64,000 nt of DNA from an uncultured Nitrospiraceae bacterium (GTDB lineage: Bacteria; Nitrospirota; Thermodesulfovibrionia; Thermodesulfovibrionales; SM23-35): NCBI GenBank assembly GCA_937138415.1, contig CAKZPA010000034.1, positions 1 to 64,000 of the forward strand, given 5' to 3'. The position numbers were made by a program, and so were the translations under genes. The notes beneath the pieces are model-generated. The model saw only the letters and a program-made list of their open reading frames with translations. It ran no database searches and was not told the origin of the DNA. Below are positions 17,808 to 26,930 of this stretch, piece by piece (within the stretch, counting starts at the first letter, position 1; every line of letters starts with the position of its first letter).

Positions 17808-19379
17808 CTACGCCTGCAGTTGCTTCTCTTTCAGAAACTGCAGCAAAACGGGCATCATATCGCGGACGAATCCGTCCATACGCCGTTCTGTGCTGTCGAT
17901 GGTTTCCGTCGGCGCGACCGGTGCGATGGGGCGGACGAACAGATCGTACGTGTTATCCCTCCGAAGGGCATGGAGAGATAAGTGGAACCGGTTGATGTTT
18001 TTATCGTGCGTCGTCATGTCTTTCGTCTGGAACCAGAAGTACACGATCTGGCGGCTTCCCATCCGTTCGATGACCATCCTCGTGACCATCAGAGAGCCGA
18101 AACGCTCGACGCCCTGTATCGTCTTCCTCGTTTCTTCCTCTACGACCCAGCCTGCAGACGGTATGCACACGGTCGGGCTATGGAAAAAATTCTCGTTCGA
18201 GAGGAAAGCCGTGCTCCTGTAGCCGATGTAGAGCGACACTTCGCCCCCTGTGCCGTCTCGGAAGACTCCGCTGAACGCCTCCTCCGCGCCGGACGCCCTT
18301 ATGATTTCCGGGTCTATGGTCTCCTGTCTCCCCGTCCACTGCCCGAACGACAGGGGGAAACTCTGGATACCGCCATCGAGTTTTACGGCGGGGAGGGCGC
18401 CCGTACTGAAACTGAGCGCCGCAATGAGAGAGAGCGCCGAGGCCGAGACGAGGAATGCTGCGGTTGTCCGGCCATGCCGCCTGCTCTGCTCGCCGTGCGC
18501 ACGAACCTCCTCGTGCGCACGGGCTGCACCGCTTGCTCGCACGGGGACGACGATGGAAAGCAGACGACCGAACAGGAAGAGGATCACGAAAGCCACGAGG
18601 AAGAGCAGCCATCCTGAAAATCCGTGGAAGAACCCTTCGGCGACGTCGCGCCCGACCTTATCGGTCAGGACCCCCGTGACCCCAATCCGCACGGCGTTGA
18701 TGACAACCCCTATTGGTATCGTGATGAACACGCAGAGGAGCCGCCTCCAGAGGTCCCGTTGAAAGTAGTACGCATAGAGGACACCGAGGGCAAGGAGGGG
18801 GAAGATATACCGGAGACCGCTACAGGCATCGATGACCTGGAGTTGGGTTACGCCGAGGTCGAGGACGTTGCCACTGATGTGAACAGGGATGTCGAACATG
18901 CTGATAAAAGAGCCCCCAAGTCTGGTCGAAACCGCCTTCAGGTGAAGGCTGACGTGCCTCTCGATGAAAGCGGGGACGGGCACCATGAAGAAGAGAAACC
19001 CGAGAGGGACGATGAGCAGCTTCAACGCCTCTACGCCGAAACAGAACAAGGTGATGAGCACGAGCAGCAAGGGGACGGACGGCATCGAGATGTTGCCGCT
19101 CGATCCGAGAATTCCGTAAAGAGAAAGGAGGAGGAAGAAGAGCACGGCAGGCAGAACCGGCCAGAAACTCCGCACCGGAACGCCGCTCAGATGCTTCCGC
19201 TTTTCCCACAGAAGGTATGCCGAGGCGAGGGGGATCAAGAAGCCGTAAGAGTAGTCGTCGTTATCGAGCCATATGTTCACCATAGATTTGAGTGGCACGA
19301 AATAAGCGGCGAAAAAGAGTATTGACAAGACGATTACCTGTACCCGCACATTTCCCATCGAACGTGTCAGCGTGTTCAT
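17808..19379 (-). CDS. xrtD: Exosortase fused to EpsI domain (XrtD type)
   Basis: 523 residues. The N-terminal 280 form a polytopic exosortase with the catalytic triad visible: Cys186 in DACSGLRY, Arg231 in NAVRIG and His252 in FFHGFSGW. After a basic linker, a second region (about 300-520) is EpsI-like, with IQSFPLSFGQWTG and SPTVCIPSAGW. Exosortases cleave and anchor proteins carrying a C-terminal sorting signal; this fused form is the kind that goes with VPLPA-CTERM substrates, which are found here at 57859, 56800 and 59314. Good ribosome site (gtgaggaccgc). Located between the radical SAM gene and the WecA-like gene. Confidence 0.9.
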   Translation of the reverse strand: MNTLTRSMGNVRVQVIVLSILFFAAYFVPLKSMVNIWLDNDDYSYGFLIPLASAYLLWEKRKHLSGVPVRSFWPVLPAVLFFLLLSLYGILGSSGNISMPSVPLLLVLITLFCFGVEALKLLIVPLGFLFFMVPVPAFIERHVSLHLKAVSTRLGGSFISMFDIPVHISGNVLDLGVTQLQVIDACSGLRYIFPLLALGVLYAYYFQRDLWRRLLCVFITIPIGVVINAVRIGVTGVLTDKVGRDVAEGFFHGFSGWLLFLVAFVILFLFGRLLSIVVPVRASGAARAHEEVRAHGEQSRRHGRTTAAFLVSASALSLIAALSFSTGALPAVKLDGGIQSFPLSFGQWTGRQETIDPEIIRASGAEEAFSGVFRDGTGGEVSLYIGYRSTAFLSNENFFHSPTVCIPSAGWVVEEETRKTIQGVERFGSLMVTRMVIERMGSRQIVYFWFQTKDMTTHDKNINRFHLSLHALRRDNTYDLFVRPIAPVAPTETIDSTERRMDGFVRDMMPVLLQFLKEKQLQA

Positions 19380-19386
19380 GCGGTCC

Positions 19387-20334
19387 TCACTTTCTGTGTC
19401 TCCACTTGCTCCGCGCGATCCAGAGGAGCGGCACCCACACCCGCTGCCTCATGAGGTGCCCCACGCTCCCGATCATCCAGCAGTTGCGGGTGCAGGCGTC
19501 GACGCACCGTCGGGCACGTTCCGCCTCGGGACTGTTCCAAACATCCTCGAAAGACGCATTCCTGATGTTCCCGAAAGGCATGTCCATGACGTTGCACGGG
19601 CGGACCGTGCCGTACGGGTCGATGAAGAACGAGTCGGTCGCCATCGTGCATTTCAGTTCGCGTGGTTTCCCGAACATGTGGTCTACGATGCCTTTGGTGA
19701 AATATGCGCGAAACCAGTCCTTCGGGTGGGAAGAGCGCAGGTATTCCCGGACAAGATTCCCGACCTCCCGTTCGACGTTTCTTTTATGGATGATCTCATT
19801 GTCTTCCTTGTGAAAGTAGTAGGCATTGTGGAGGATCGACGTCGCGAGCTCGACGCCGTGCTCGCAAGCTAACCTGTAGAGGGGAACGAGGTCCTGGGCA
19901 TTCTGATCCGAAATGGTCACTGCGATGCCGAGGTCCTTCACGCCGAGCCCCTTCAGCTCGCGAAGGGTACCCAGCGCGCGCTGGTGGGCTCGTGTCACCC
20001 CTCGTATTCGGTCGTGGGTCTCGCCGATGCCGTCGAAGCTTATGCGGACTCCGACGTCGCGGTGCTGCTTCATCACATCGACGATTGTCCGCGTCAGGAA
20101 CCCATTCGTACTGATGACGACGCGCTTCGCTCTCTTTTTGACGACAGCGAGAATATCGGTCAGGTCCTGTCTGAGGAATGGCTCGCCGCCGGTGATATTG
20201 AGCCTTACCATCGGAGGGAGGTTCACCAGATCCGCAGGTTTTATCTCGCGTCGGCGATCGCTCGGGAATTGCCACGTATGGCACATGATGCAGCGGCTGT
20301 TACAGCGGTAGGTTACTGCCACTATGCCGTCCAT
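19387..20334 (-). CDS. Radical SAM protein with C-terminal cysteine (SPASM-like) region
   Basis: 315 residues. The radical SAM motif is CNSRCIMC near the N-terminus (iron-sulfur cluster and SAM binding), followed by NITGGEPFLR. The C-terminal part has FIDPYGTVRPCNVMDMPFGNI and DACTRNCWM, a SPASM-like auxiliary cluster region. Comparable proteins occur in glycan clusters, but the reaction cannot be read from sequence. Strong ribosome site (ttgaggtgacgg). Eight nt separate its stop from the exosortase start. Confidence 0.85.
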   Translation of the reverse strand: MDGIVAVTYRCNSRCIMCHTWQFPSDRRREIKPADLVNLPPMVRLNITGGEPFLRQDLTDILAVVKKRAKRVVISTNGFLTRTIVDVMKQHRDVGVRISFDGIGETHDRIRGVTRAHQRALGTLRELKGLGVKDLGIAVTISDQNAQDLVPLYRLACEHGVELATSILHNAYYFHKEDNEIIHKRNVEREVGNLVREYLRSSHPKDWFRAYFTKGIVDHMFGKPRELKCTMATDSFFIDPYGTVRPCNVMDMPFGNIRNASFEDVWNSPEAERARRCVDACTRNCWMIGSVGHLMRQRVWVPLLWIARSKWRHRK

Positions 20335-20369
20335 CCGTCACCTCAAAACGCGGGATGATAGAAGGTCGC

Positions 20370-21476
20370 TCACGAGGCCTTCTGCACGAGCGTCAAGTAT
20401 AGTGCTTCCATCTCATCCGTCACCCTATCCCATGAGTAATGGCGCCGCACGTGCGACCGTGCGAGACCTTTCATCGCGAACACCTCATCAGAATGCCGAA
20501 GAAGATGCTCCAATACCCGTTTGAGATCGTGCGTGTCCCTGTTTCGAAATGTAAAACCAAAGCGGTCGAGCACTTCGAGGTTCTCCGGTATGTCGCTCGA
20601 TAGGCAACAGTTCCCGTAATTCATCGCCTCGAGGAGGGCAACGGGCAATCCTTCCACCGTCGACGGCAAACAGAACACGTACGCGTTGCTGTAAAGCTCC
20701 CCGAGCGGTCGGCCTGTCACGAATCCGAGAAAGCGGATCCTCGGATCTCCTCCCGCGAGGCTCTTCAAACGCCCTTTATATGCGTCGGCATGCGCGGCGT
20801 CCCCCGCGATGACCAGCGTCATGTCCGTCTTCAACTCCCTGAACGCCTCGATCAAAAAGTGGGCGCCCTTCTCTTCGACGAGACGCGCGGCAAACAGGAT
20901 GTAACGATTCGGCTCGAGACCCTGTTCGAGAATCCACTGCGGAGCGCACGACTCGACAGGGCCGATACCGTTCGGAACGAACACGATCTCTTTCCCGAAC
21001 CGTTTTTCGTAGTACCGCTTCTGGACTTTGGAGACAGCCGTGGCTTTATTCGGGAAATAGGCGACGCTCACGTCCGCTATGAGGAAAAAAGCCTTGCCGA
21101 CGACTCCCCATTTGTCTCGCTTCCACTCGATGCCGTGGGTCTGGACAACGGTCGGGATACCTCTCGCGCGCGGTACAATCGAAAACAGAGACGGACCCAC
21201 CGCGTGATAGTGCACGAGGTCGACGTGCTTCTTCTCGAGGATGTCCCGTGTGGCATGGTAGCAGATGGATAACTTATGGAGCGCCTTCGTATTGATCGAT
21301 GGGACGGTTTGGATATGCATCCCCTTATAGATGCCGTCCGACGTTCCGTAGTCACGGCTTGAATAGACGACGACCTCATGCCCCTTTGCAACGAGCCGCG
21401 AGCCCACTTCCTCCGTTACTTTTTCGATACCGCCGCCGATCGGCATGCCTTTGACCGCTACAAAAGCAATCCTCAC
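20370..21476 (-). CDS. Glycosyltransferase family 4 (GT-B)
   Basis: 368 residues. N-terminal GGGIEKVTEEVG acceptor-side loop; C-terminal GT4 signature ARLVEEKGAHFLIEAF and the EGLPVALLEAMNYGN nucleotide-sugar site. Cytoplasmic, retaining GT-B enzyme adding a sugar to the lipid-linked repeat unit; sugar unknown. Starts at GTG with a strong ribosome site (ggaggagacgatag). One of five GT4 genes in the operon. Confidence 0.88.
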   Translation of the reverse strand: MRIAFVAVKGMPIGGGIEKVTEEVGSRLVAKGHEVVVYSSRDYGTSDGIYKGMHIQTVPSINTKALHKLSICYHATRDILEKKHVDLVHYHAVGPSLFSIVPRARGIPTVVQTHGIEWKRDKWGVVGKAFFLIADVSVAYFPNKATAVSKVQKRYYEKRFGKEIVFVPNGIGPVESCAPQWILEQGLEPNRYILFAARLVEEKGAHFLIEAFRELKTDMTLVIAGDAAHADAYKGRLKSLAGGDPRIRFLGFVTGRPLGELYSNAYVFCLPSTVEGLPVALLEAMNYGNCCLSSDIPENLEVLDRFGFTFRNRDTHDLKRVLEHLLRHSDEVFAMKGLARSHVRRHYSWDRVTDEMEALYLTLVQKAS

Positions 21477-21501
21477 CTATCGTCTCCTCCGCTCCCTCGC
21501 G

Positions 21502-22746
21502 TCATCTTGGTGATCCCTCGAGAACACGCCTGTACGTCTTCATAAGCGCCTCGTAGTGGCGCTCTGCGCTATAGGACCGCTCGACAGTGAGCCTGGCCGA
21601 CCGACCCATCTCCTTGAGTCGTCCATCGGGAAGCGATACGAGAGCTCTCAGCTTTTCCCGAAGGTCATCCACGTTACTCGGTTCGAAGAGATAACCGTTC
21701 ACCCCATGTTCGACCATCTCCGGAATGCCGCCAATATTCGCACCGATCACGGGTCTACCGCTGCTGAACGATTCGAGGATGGCCATGGGCGCATTCTCGT
21801 AGCATTCGGAAGGAACGATGACAGCACGTGCCGATTTCAGCGCTTCGGCGAGAGTGTTCGAATCGAGATAACCGGTGAACGTTATGCGAGAAAGGTTCGC
21901 CCGCCGAACGACACCTTCGAGGTTTCGCCGTTCCGGTCCATCGCCCGCTATGAGGAGAGGCACGTCAAGACCAGCCCTTCGATAGGCCTCGATGAGCGTC
22001 ATGATCCCCTTTTCTCGCGAGATTCGCCCGAAATAGAGCAAGTGTTCCCCGGGACGGTCCTCAGCGCCGCCGTTCATGAGCCGCACCGGATTTGGGATGT
22101 GAACCATTCTTTCCGCATCGAACCCGAACTCGACGTGCTTATCGAGCAGGAACCTGCTCGGACAGATGAAGAACTTCACGACCTCATATTTTTTTAAAGA
22201 ATGGCTGAAGTAAGATTCGGCTGCGTACACAGCGGAGGCGAGGATACTGTCTTTATGGCATCTCGCCAGAATAGCCTGATGGAACCGCCGGCCTTTACAG
22301 CGCTCGCAGACGTTTCCTCGATTCACCATAAGGTAGCTCGGACAGATCAGTTTATGGTCGTGGAGCGTCATGAGGACGGGCACCTTCGCCTCTTTCACTG
22401 CGTCGAGCACCGCGGTGCTCAACCCTCCGTAAATATTGTGCGCGTGCACGACATCGGGCGTGAAGACCTCGACCATTCGCCTCAATCCTTCACGAGCCGT
22501 CGAAGAGTAGAATATCTCCCTGACGGTCTTTAGCCCGTCGATGGAAAGTGTGTATCGATCCCTCTGCATCTCGGGCGGAAAGAATCTTTCATATGGAGAA
22601 GATTGGTTGAGGGGATACGCCCTCGTGAAAACGGCAACGCGGTGGCCGGCTTCCTTCAGCAGCCGCATCTCCTCGAACATCACCCGCTCGGAGCCGCCGC
22701 GGAGATAGAAAAAATTGTTGAGGAAGAGCACGTTAAGGGTTTTCAT
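21502..22746 (-). CDS. Glycosyltransferase family 4 (GT-B)
   Basis: 414 residues. LRGGSERVMFEEM at the N-terminus, then HNIYGGLS and a cysteine-bearing insert (ICPSYLMVNRGNVCERCKG) that recurs in a GT4 subgroup. C-terminal FGRISREKGIMTLIEAYR and YENAPMAILESFSSGRP. Retaining GT-B transferase in EPS repeat-unit assembly; donor and acceptor not predictable. ATG start with a modest ribosome site. Confidence 0.88.
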   Translation of the reverse strand: MKTLNVLFLNNFFYLRGGSERVMFEEMRLLKEAGHRVAVFTRAYPLNQSSPYERFFPPEMQRDRYTLSIDGLKTVREIFYSSTAREGLRRMVEVFTPDVVHAHNIYGGLSTAVLDAVKEAKVPVLMTLHDHKLICPSYLMVNRGNVCERCKGRRFHQAILARCHKDSILASAVYAAESYFSHSLKKYEVVKFFICPSRFLLDKHVEFGFDAERMVHIPNPVRLMNGGAEDRPGEHLLYFGRISREKGIMTLIEAYRRAGLDVPLLIAGDGPERRNLEGVVRRANLSRITFTGYLDSNTLAEALKSARAVIVPSECYENAPMAILESFSSGRPVIGANIGGIPEMVEHGVNGYLFEPSNVDDLREKLRALVSLPDGRLKEMGRSARLTVERSYSAERHYEALMKTYRRVLEGSPR

Positions 22747-22770
22747 TGTGCTCTCGCGTTCGCTTCTCTA

Positions 22771-25626
22771 TCATTCCAGCAGTGTGATGCCGACGAGAGC
22801 AATCTGTGCCCCCTTCACTTCATCACCTATGGAAAGAGTGATGCGCTCAATCGCCCTGTCAGGATGGGGATTGCTCCACAAGAAAAGCTGCATATTGAGC
22901 GGTACGCCGGCCAGGGAGTACCCACACCACGCGGTCTTCGCTCCGATCAAAACATCCGGACGCCGCGTAAATGCCCACGCGTTCTTTCGCACGCCCTGTC
23001 CGCTCCGGATATCGGTAATATTCCAGTTAGTAACAATGTCAATCGTTTCCGATCGGCCATCGACGTAAGTGACCACATACGTACCCAGCCTCATCGGTGT
23101 CATGGACGGCTCCTCGATAAATGCTGTGTGGAGAAACGCCAGTGCCGAGGCCTTTGCGCCTCCGACGTGGACTTTGAGAGATCTCTGCATGTCGCCCCCT
23201 CTGTCACCCGCATTCGATACGATGACGGCGCCGCTCGGGTTTTCTCCCTCTCCTCCAGAAAGGTCGAAGAGAATGCCCCCTATTCTCTGCTTCCCCTTTT
23301 GAAATTGTTGCGCGTCGAGAAAAGTACCGATGCCAAACGTCGTTCGAGACGGTCGTCCTCTATCGAATTCCGTTACCCGGCCTGTCGCGCGACGAAGCTC
23401 GATCGGGGTATGATGCCCGAACGTTCTCGCATACATCGGTGCACGCAGGGACTCTGCGAATACCCGTGTATCGTTATCCGTGCTATCGATGCCACACTGG
23501 AGAGACCATGCGCACAAAAGAGTGTACAGTGTCGTCGCAGCCGGCGAAAGAGTCGACCAGAAACCCCAATCCGACAAAAACATCCCGTAACCTCCGTATT
23601 GTTTCACGCTGCGAGCGAATGATTGTGCTGCCTTGGGGTCATGCCACGAAGTGCCTGCAACACGAAACCCCTGTTTACGGAAGTACGCTATGCTGTCATA
23701 GCTCGCCGCGTAACGATAATGCCAATCCAAGATGAATATATCCCTGGGCAACAAAGGCAATGCACGATGTGTCTCGCCGGAGTCGAAACGAGGACTTCCC
23801 CCATGCGCAGAGCCGACTTTCCTCTCCCATGTTTCGCTGTCGAGGAGCATATCTCCCCAGAGAGCCGTTCGTATCCCGCGCGCGCCCAGCCACGTATAGA
23901 TCTTCTTTACGTCACTGGCCAATATCTCCGCCGTCCGGTCCCCCGATAACGCGGCATAGACAGACAAGCCCTGTATTTCGTCACGGCCGATCAGGAAAAT
24001 CGTAGGCTCGTAGGTCGACAGAATCTCGCCGTAGAGGGCGAAAAGCGCACGGTAGTTTTTTTCGTCGGATGGGTCGTAGATATTCGATCCGTTCCGTATT
24101 GTCATTTCGGGGAATTTTTGCGGATCGAACGCAGAACCCATACCGCCCCAGACGTCCATATGAAGCCACCGCGCGTACTCGACGATCTCTCTTACCTGTT
24201 CTTTTGTCCATCCTCCGTCATCTTTTTTGTGCAACCACGAGCGAACGTGAACCGGGTCGTGGAGAAAGAGAACCGTGTTGGCGCGTGCCTTCGACAGTAC
24301 ATCGAGATATCGCTTCATGAGTTGAACGTCACGGACAGCGGGCCTCAGCAGTTCGATGCAGGCTCCGCGAAGGGAGAGATCCGGCCAATCGCCCATCCGC
24401 ACGCACCCGAACTGCCATTGTCCGTTGTCTCGGCGGAGGCGTCCCATGAGAGCGTACGCGCCGTAGAGGCATCCTCTTTCATCCGGTCCGCGGATGACGA
24501 TTCGAGTCGGGGATACATCGAGTTCAAAGGCTTCCGCCGGAAGACGTCCATCCGAAATCCTCTCGATTACGATGGCACCCGGTTTCTCAGATAGGTTCTT
24601 TGTTCTCACAGGAACGCTTAAAGAAGTCATCGCATGTATTTCGCGGGCGAGTATTGCTTCTGCGGTACGGCCAGGTACCCCTGCTATGAAAGTGTCAGTC
24701 GTCAGCGGAAATACACCGAATTCCTCCACCTCTTTTTTTGCGGGAGGGTTATAGAACTGCCACGGGTCGGTATGATTCACACACTCTCGGGACGTGACCG
24801 AATAGATTTTCTTCGCGCTGGTCGGTTCGAGGCATTTGATCACATATTTGAACGTGTACTCTGTGCCAGCTCGGAGCATCCCCGGCTGCGCAGCGATAAT
24901 AATACTTTTTCTTTTGTCCCAGGGGAGGTCGCGACCATCTGCGGCATAGAGCGTTTTTCGGTTCATCGAGTCCGTGATTTCGATATCACAGAACGTGCCC
25001 CTGACACGAATCCAGTTTTTATTTCTCACCAACGTCGTATTCGGATGAGGGAGAGGCTCCATGGTAACCACCGAAGCGTCTGACATTGATGCTGGTGCGG
25101 ATTCGAGATGTGCGCCGAGGAATAAATCGCCCGATACCTTTACGACATCGAACCCGAGCTCGCACGGCTCGGAGGGTAACGTAAAACGAAACAGTACCGC
25201 AATCGTGCTTGCATCGACTTGGGTCAACCCAATACTGTACGCTGCGCCCGAAATGGGGTCATTTCCGGTCAGTGTATAGTCTCCGGGTGAGTTTTCGATG
25301 ACTCGGCTGTTCCAGGGGCCGTCGAAAATACGATTCCTGTTGCCCAGGAGATCCCGACGGAAGAACTCGACGTAGTCAGCGATGCCCACCAGAACCTCGA
25401 GACCATTGAAATGGGCACGCCCCCGATTCCGACTATCGACGCGCAGCTCGAGATGAAGCGCATCGTTCGTGCGGTCAGCGCGTGGCGGGACATATGTCGT
25501 ACCGACGGACGGTGGCATGTCATTCCTCGGAAGAAAAATGACCACAAGGAATGCACCAGCGAGAGCAAGGACCGAAAGAATCCGACCGGAAGATTTTGTC
25601 AACAATGTTCTGATGACTTCTATCAC
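22771..25626 (-). CDS. Membrane-anchored GH20-like (beta-hexosaminidase-type) protein
   Basis: 951 residues. One N-terminal membrane helix (about 15-33, ILSVLALAGAFLVVIFL), an N-terminal beta-rich region, a GH20b-type domain (about 315-400: AILAREIHAMTSLSVPV, RGPDERGCLYGAYALMGRL), a TIM-barrel part with FLIGRDEIQG resembling the GH20 Asp-Glu catalytic pair, and a C-terminal beta domain. Probable role: trimming a HexNAc-containing glycan on the periplasmic side. GTG 25626 was chosen because it overlaps the upstream stop as GTGA; a TTG at 25707 would overlap by 85 nt. Divergent, so family assignment is moderate. Confidence 0.65.
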   Translation of the reverse strand: MIEVIRTLLTKSSGRILSVLALAGAFLVVIFLPRNDMPPSVGTTYVPPRADRTNDALHLELRVDSRNRGRAHFNGLEVLVGIADYVEFFRRDLLGNRNRIFDGPWNSRVIENSPGDYTLTGNDPISGAAYSIGLTQVDASTIAVLFRFTLPSEPCELGFDVVKVSGDLFLGAHLESAPASMSDASVVTMEPLPHPNTTLVRNKNWIRVRGTFCDIEITDSMNRKTLYAADGRDLPWDKRKSIIIAAQPGMLRAGTEYTFKYVIKCLEPTSAKKIYSVTSRECVNHTDPWQFYNPPAKKEVEEFGVFPLTTDTFIAGVPGRTAEAILAREIHAMTSLSVPVRTKNLSEKPGAIVIERISDGRLPAEAFELDVSPTRIVIRGPDERGCLYGAYALMGRLRRDNGQWQFGCVRMGDWPDLSLRGACIELLRPAVRDVQLMKRYLDVLSKARANTVLFLHDPVHVRSWLHKKDDGGWTKEQVREIVEYARWLHMDVWGGMGSAFDPQKFPEMTIRNGSNIYDPSDEKNYRALFALYGEILSTYEPTIFLIGRDEIQGLSVYAALSGDRTAEILASDVKKIYTWLGARGIRTALWGDMLLDSETWERKVGSAHGGSPRFDSGETHRALPLLPRDIFILDWHYRYAASYDSIAYFRKQGFRVAGTSWHDPKAAQSFARSVKQYGGYGMFLSDWGFWSTLSPAATTLYTLLCAWSLQCGIDSTDNDTRVFAESLRAPMYARTFGHHTPIELRRATGRVTEFDRGRPSRTTFGIGTFLDAQQFQKGKQRIGGILFDLSGGEGENPSGAVIVSNAGDRGGDMQRSLKVHVGGAKASALAFLHTAFIEEPSMTPMRLGTYVVTYVDGRSETIDIVTNWNITDIRSGQGVRKNAWAFTRRPDVLIGAKTAWCGYSLAGVPLNMQLFLWSNPHPDRAIERITLSIGDEVKGAQIALVGITLLE

Positions 25627-26930
25627 GATGCTCGCTCTTGTGAAGGGGGTGGAGCAACCGATGCCGTGTGATAGGCCGTGGCGATCTCTTGCGCCTTCAC
25701 GTCCCAACTCAAGGCGACGGCTCGCCGAAGGGCGCCCTCCGATAACTGCCCGACGCGCTCCGGTTTATCCAGAAGACTCACTATCGCATCACGGAATCCA
25801 ATGATGCTGCGCGATGCATTCTCGAAAGGAACTGTAATGCCGCACGTTTCATTGACTGCTATCTTCATGCCGTACGCATCGTGACAGATCACGGGCATGC
25901 CCAAGCCGAGCGCCTCGAGAATGACCATCGACGTCGCCTCGCGAAAACTGGGGTGCACGAGGACGTCGCACTTCCCCATCGCCTGCAGTGCGTCCTCGTA
26001 TGACAATCGGCCTTCCCAGGAGATATTTCTCAGCCCCAAAACGCTCGCCAGCGTCATCCATTTTCTGCGTTCCGGGCCGTCCCCAAGAACCGTGAGATGC
26101 ACGGCCTCTCTCTTTGGGAGCTGAGCGAGTGCGTGCAACAAGAGCGGAAGAGCTTTGTGAACCATGTGTTCTCCGGAAAAACACAGTCGAAGAGGCTTGT
26201 CGCCGACAAACGTGCGGACGTACCCTTTGAGGTGGGAAGGCGGTGCCGCGTCTATCATCGTTACGGCCTTGCCCGGAGAAATCTCGTTCATGATACGACA
26301 TTCCTCGCCCGTGACGGCCCAGATGCGGGCTGCAGATGAAACCACCTCCCTCAAGCGCGGCGACCGAATGTCCTTCACTATGCTCAGCGATCGGAGTTTT
26401 TCAAAGACGTGCGATTTCCACCCGCCCACACGAGCAAGTGCGACAGGCACGTGACTCATTCCGCCCACGGGGCCCCAGAAAAAGGGGCGGCCACTCCTGA
26501 AAAAGAATCCCGGACGTCGAAAGCTGATTGGCGTAAGTTGGTGGACAACATCGAAGGAGGATAATCCTAACCGTCTGGCGACATCAAAAGCCGCCTTGTG
26601 CCATGCGTCAAGACCGATGTAATAGAGCACCTGCCAGCCGATCCCTCCGGTCATCTGCATCGCGAGCCGGTTCGCACGGGCGAGGCGAACAGTTGTCTCC
26701 GGCTGCGCAACGAAAACGACGTTCAATCCGGGAATCCTTCCGTGTGTCTCCAAATAATGCGACACGGCATTCCGATAGGCGTCGCGATGGCCTGCAGGTC
26801 CGTCGGCGCATAAAACGGTCACGTCATGATAGGCCGCGAGCCGCGTCGCGATATTCCATCCGACCGCGCATTCCGATCCCTGATACGGTGAAAATTCATG
26901 GGAGGAGATGAGCACGCGCAGGCGTTTCAA
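25623..26930 (-). CDS. Glycosyltransferase family 4 (GT-B)
   Basis: 435 residues. N-terminal RVLISSHEFSPYQGSECAVGWN, a hallmark of one GT4 subgroup; C-terminal FSGEHMVHKALPLLLHAL and SFREATSMVILEALGLGMP. Start taken as TTG 26930, whose TTGA overlaps the stop of the preceding gene and gives the usual short N-terminus; a reading from 27008 would add an unrelated extension. Coupled on its other side to the GH20-like gene by a 4-nt overlap. Confidence 0.85.
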   Translation of the reverse strand: MKRLRVLISSHEFSPYQGSECAVGWNIATRLAAYHDVTVLCADGPAGHRDAYRNAVSHYLETHGRIPGLNVVFVAQPETTVRLARANRLAMQMTGGIGWQVLYYIGLDAWHKAAFDVARRLGLSSFDVVHQLTPISFRRPGFFFRSGRPFFWGPVGGMSHVPVALARVGGWKSHVFEKLRSLSIVKDIRSPRLREVVSSAARIWAVTGEECRIMNEISPGKAVTMIDAAPPSHLKGYVRTFVGDKPLRLCFSGEHMVHKALPLLLHALAQLPKREAVHLTVLGDGPERRKWMTLASVLGLRNISWEGRLSYEDALQAMGKCDVLVHPSFREATSMVILEALGLGMPVICHDAYGMKIAVNETCGITVPFENASRSIIGFRDAIVSLLDKPERVGQLSEGALRRAVALSWDVKAQEIATAYHTASVAPPPSQERAS

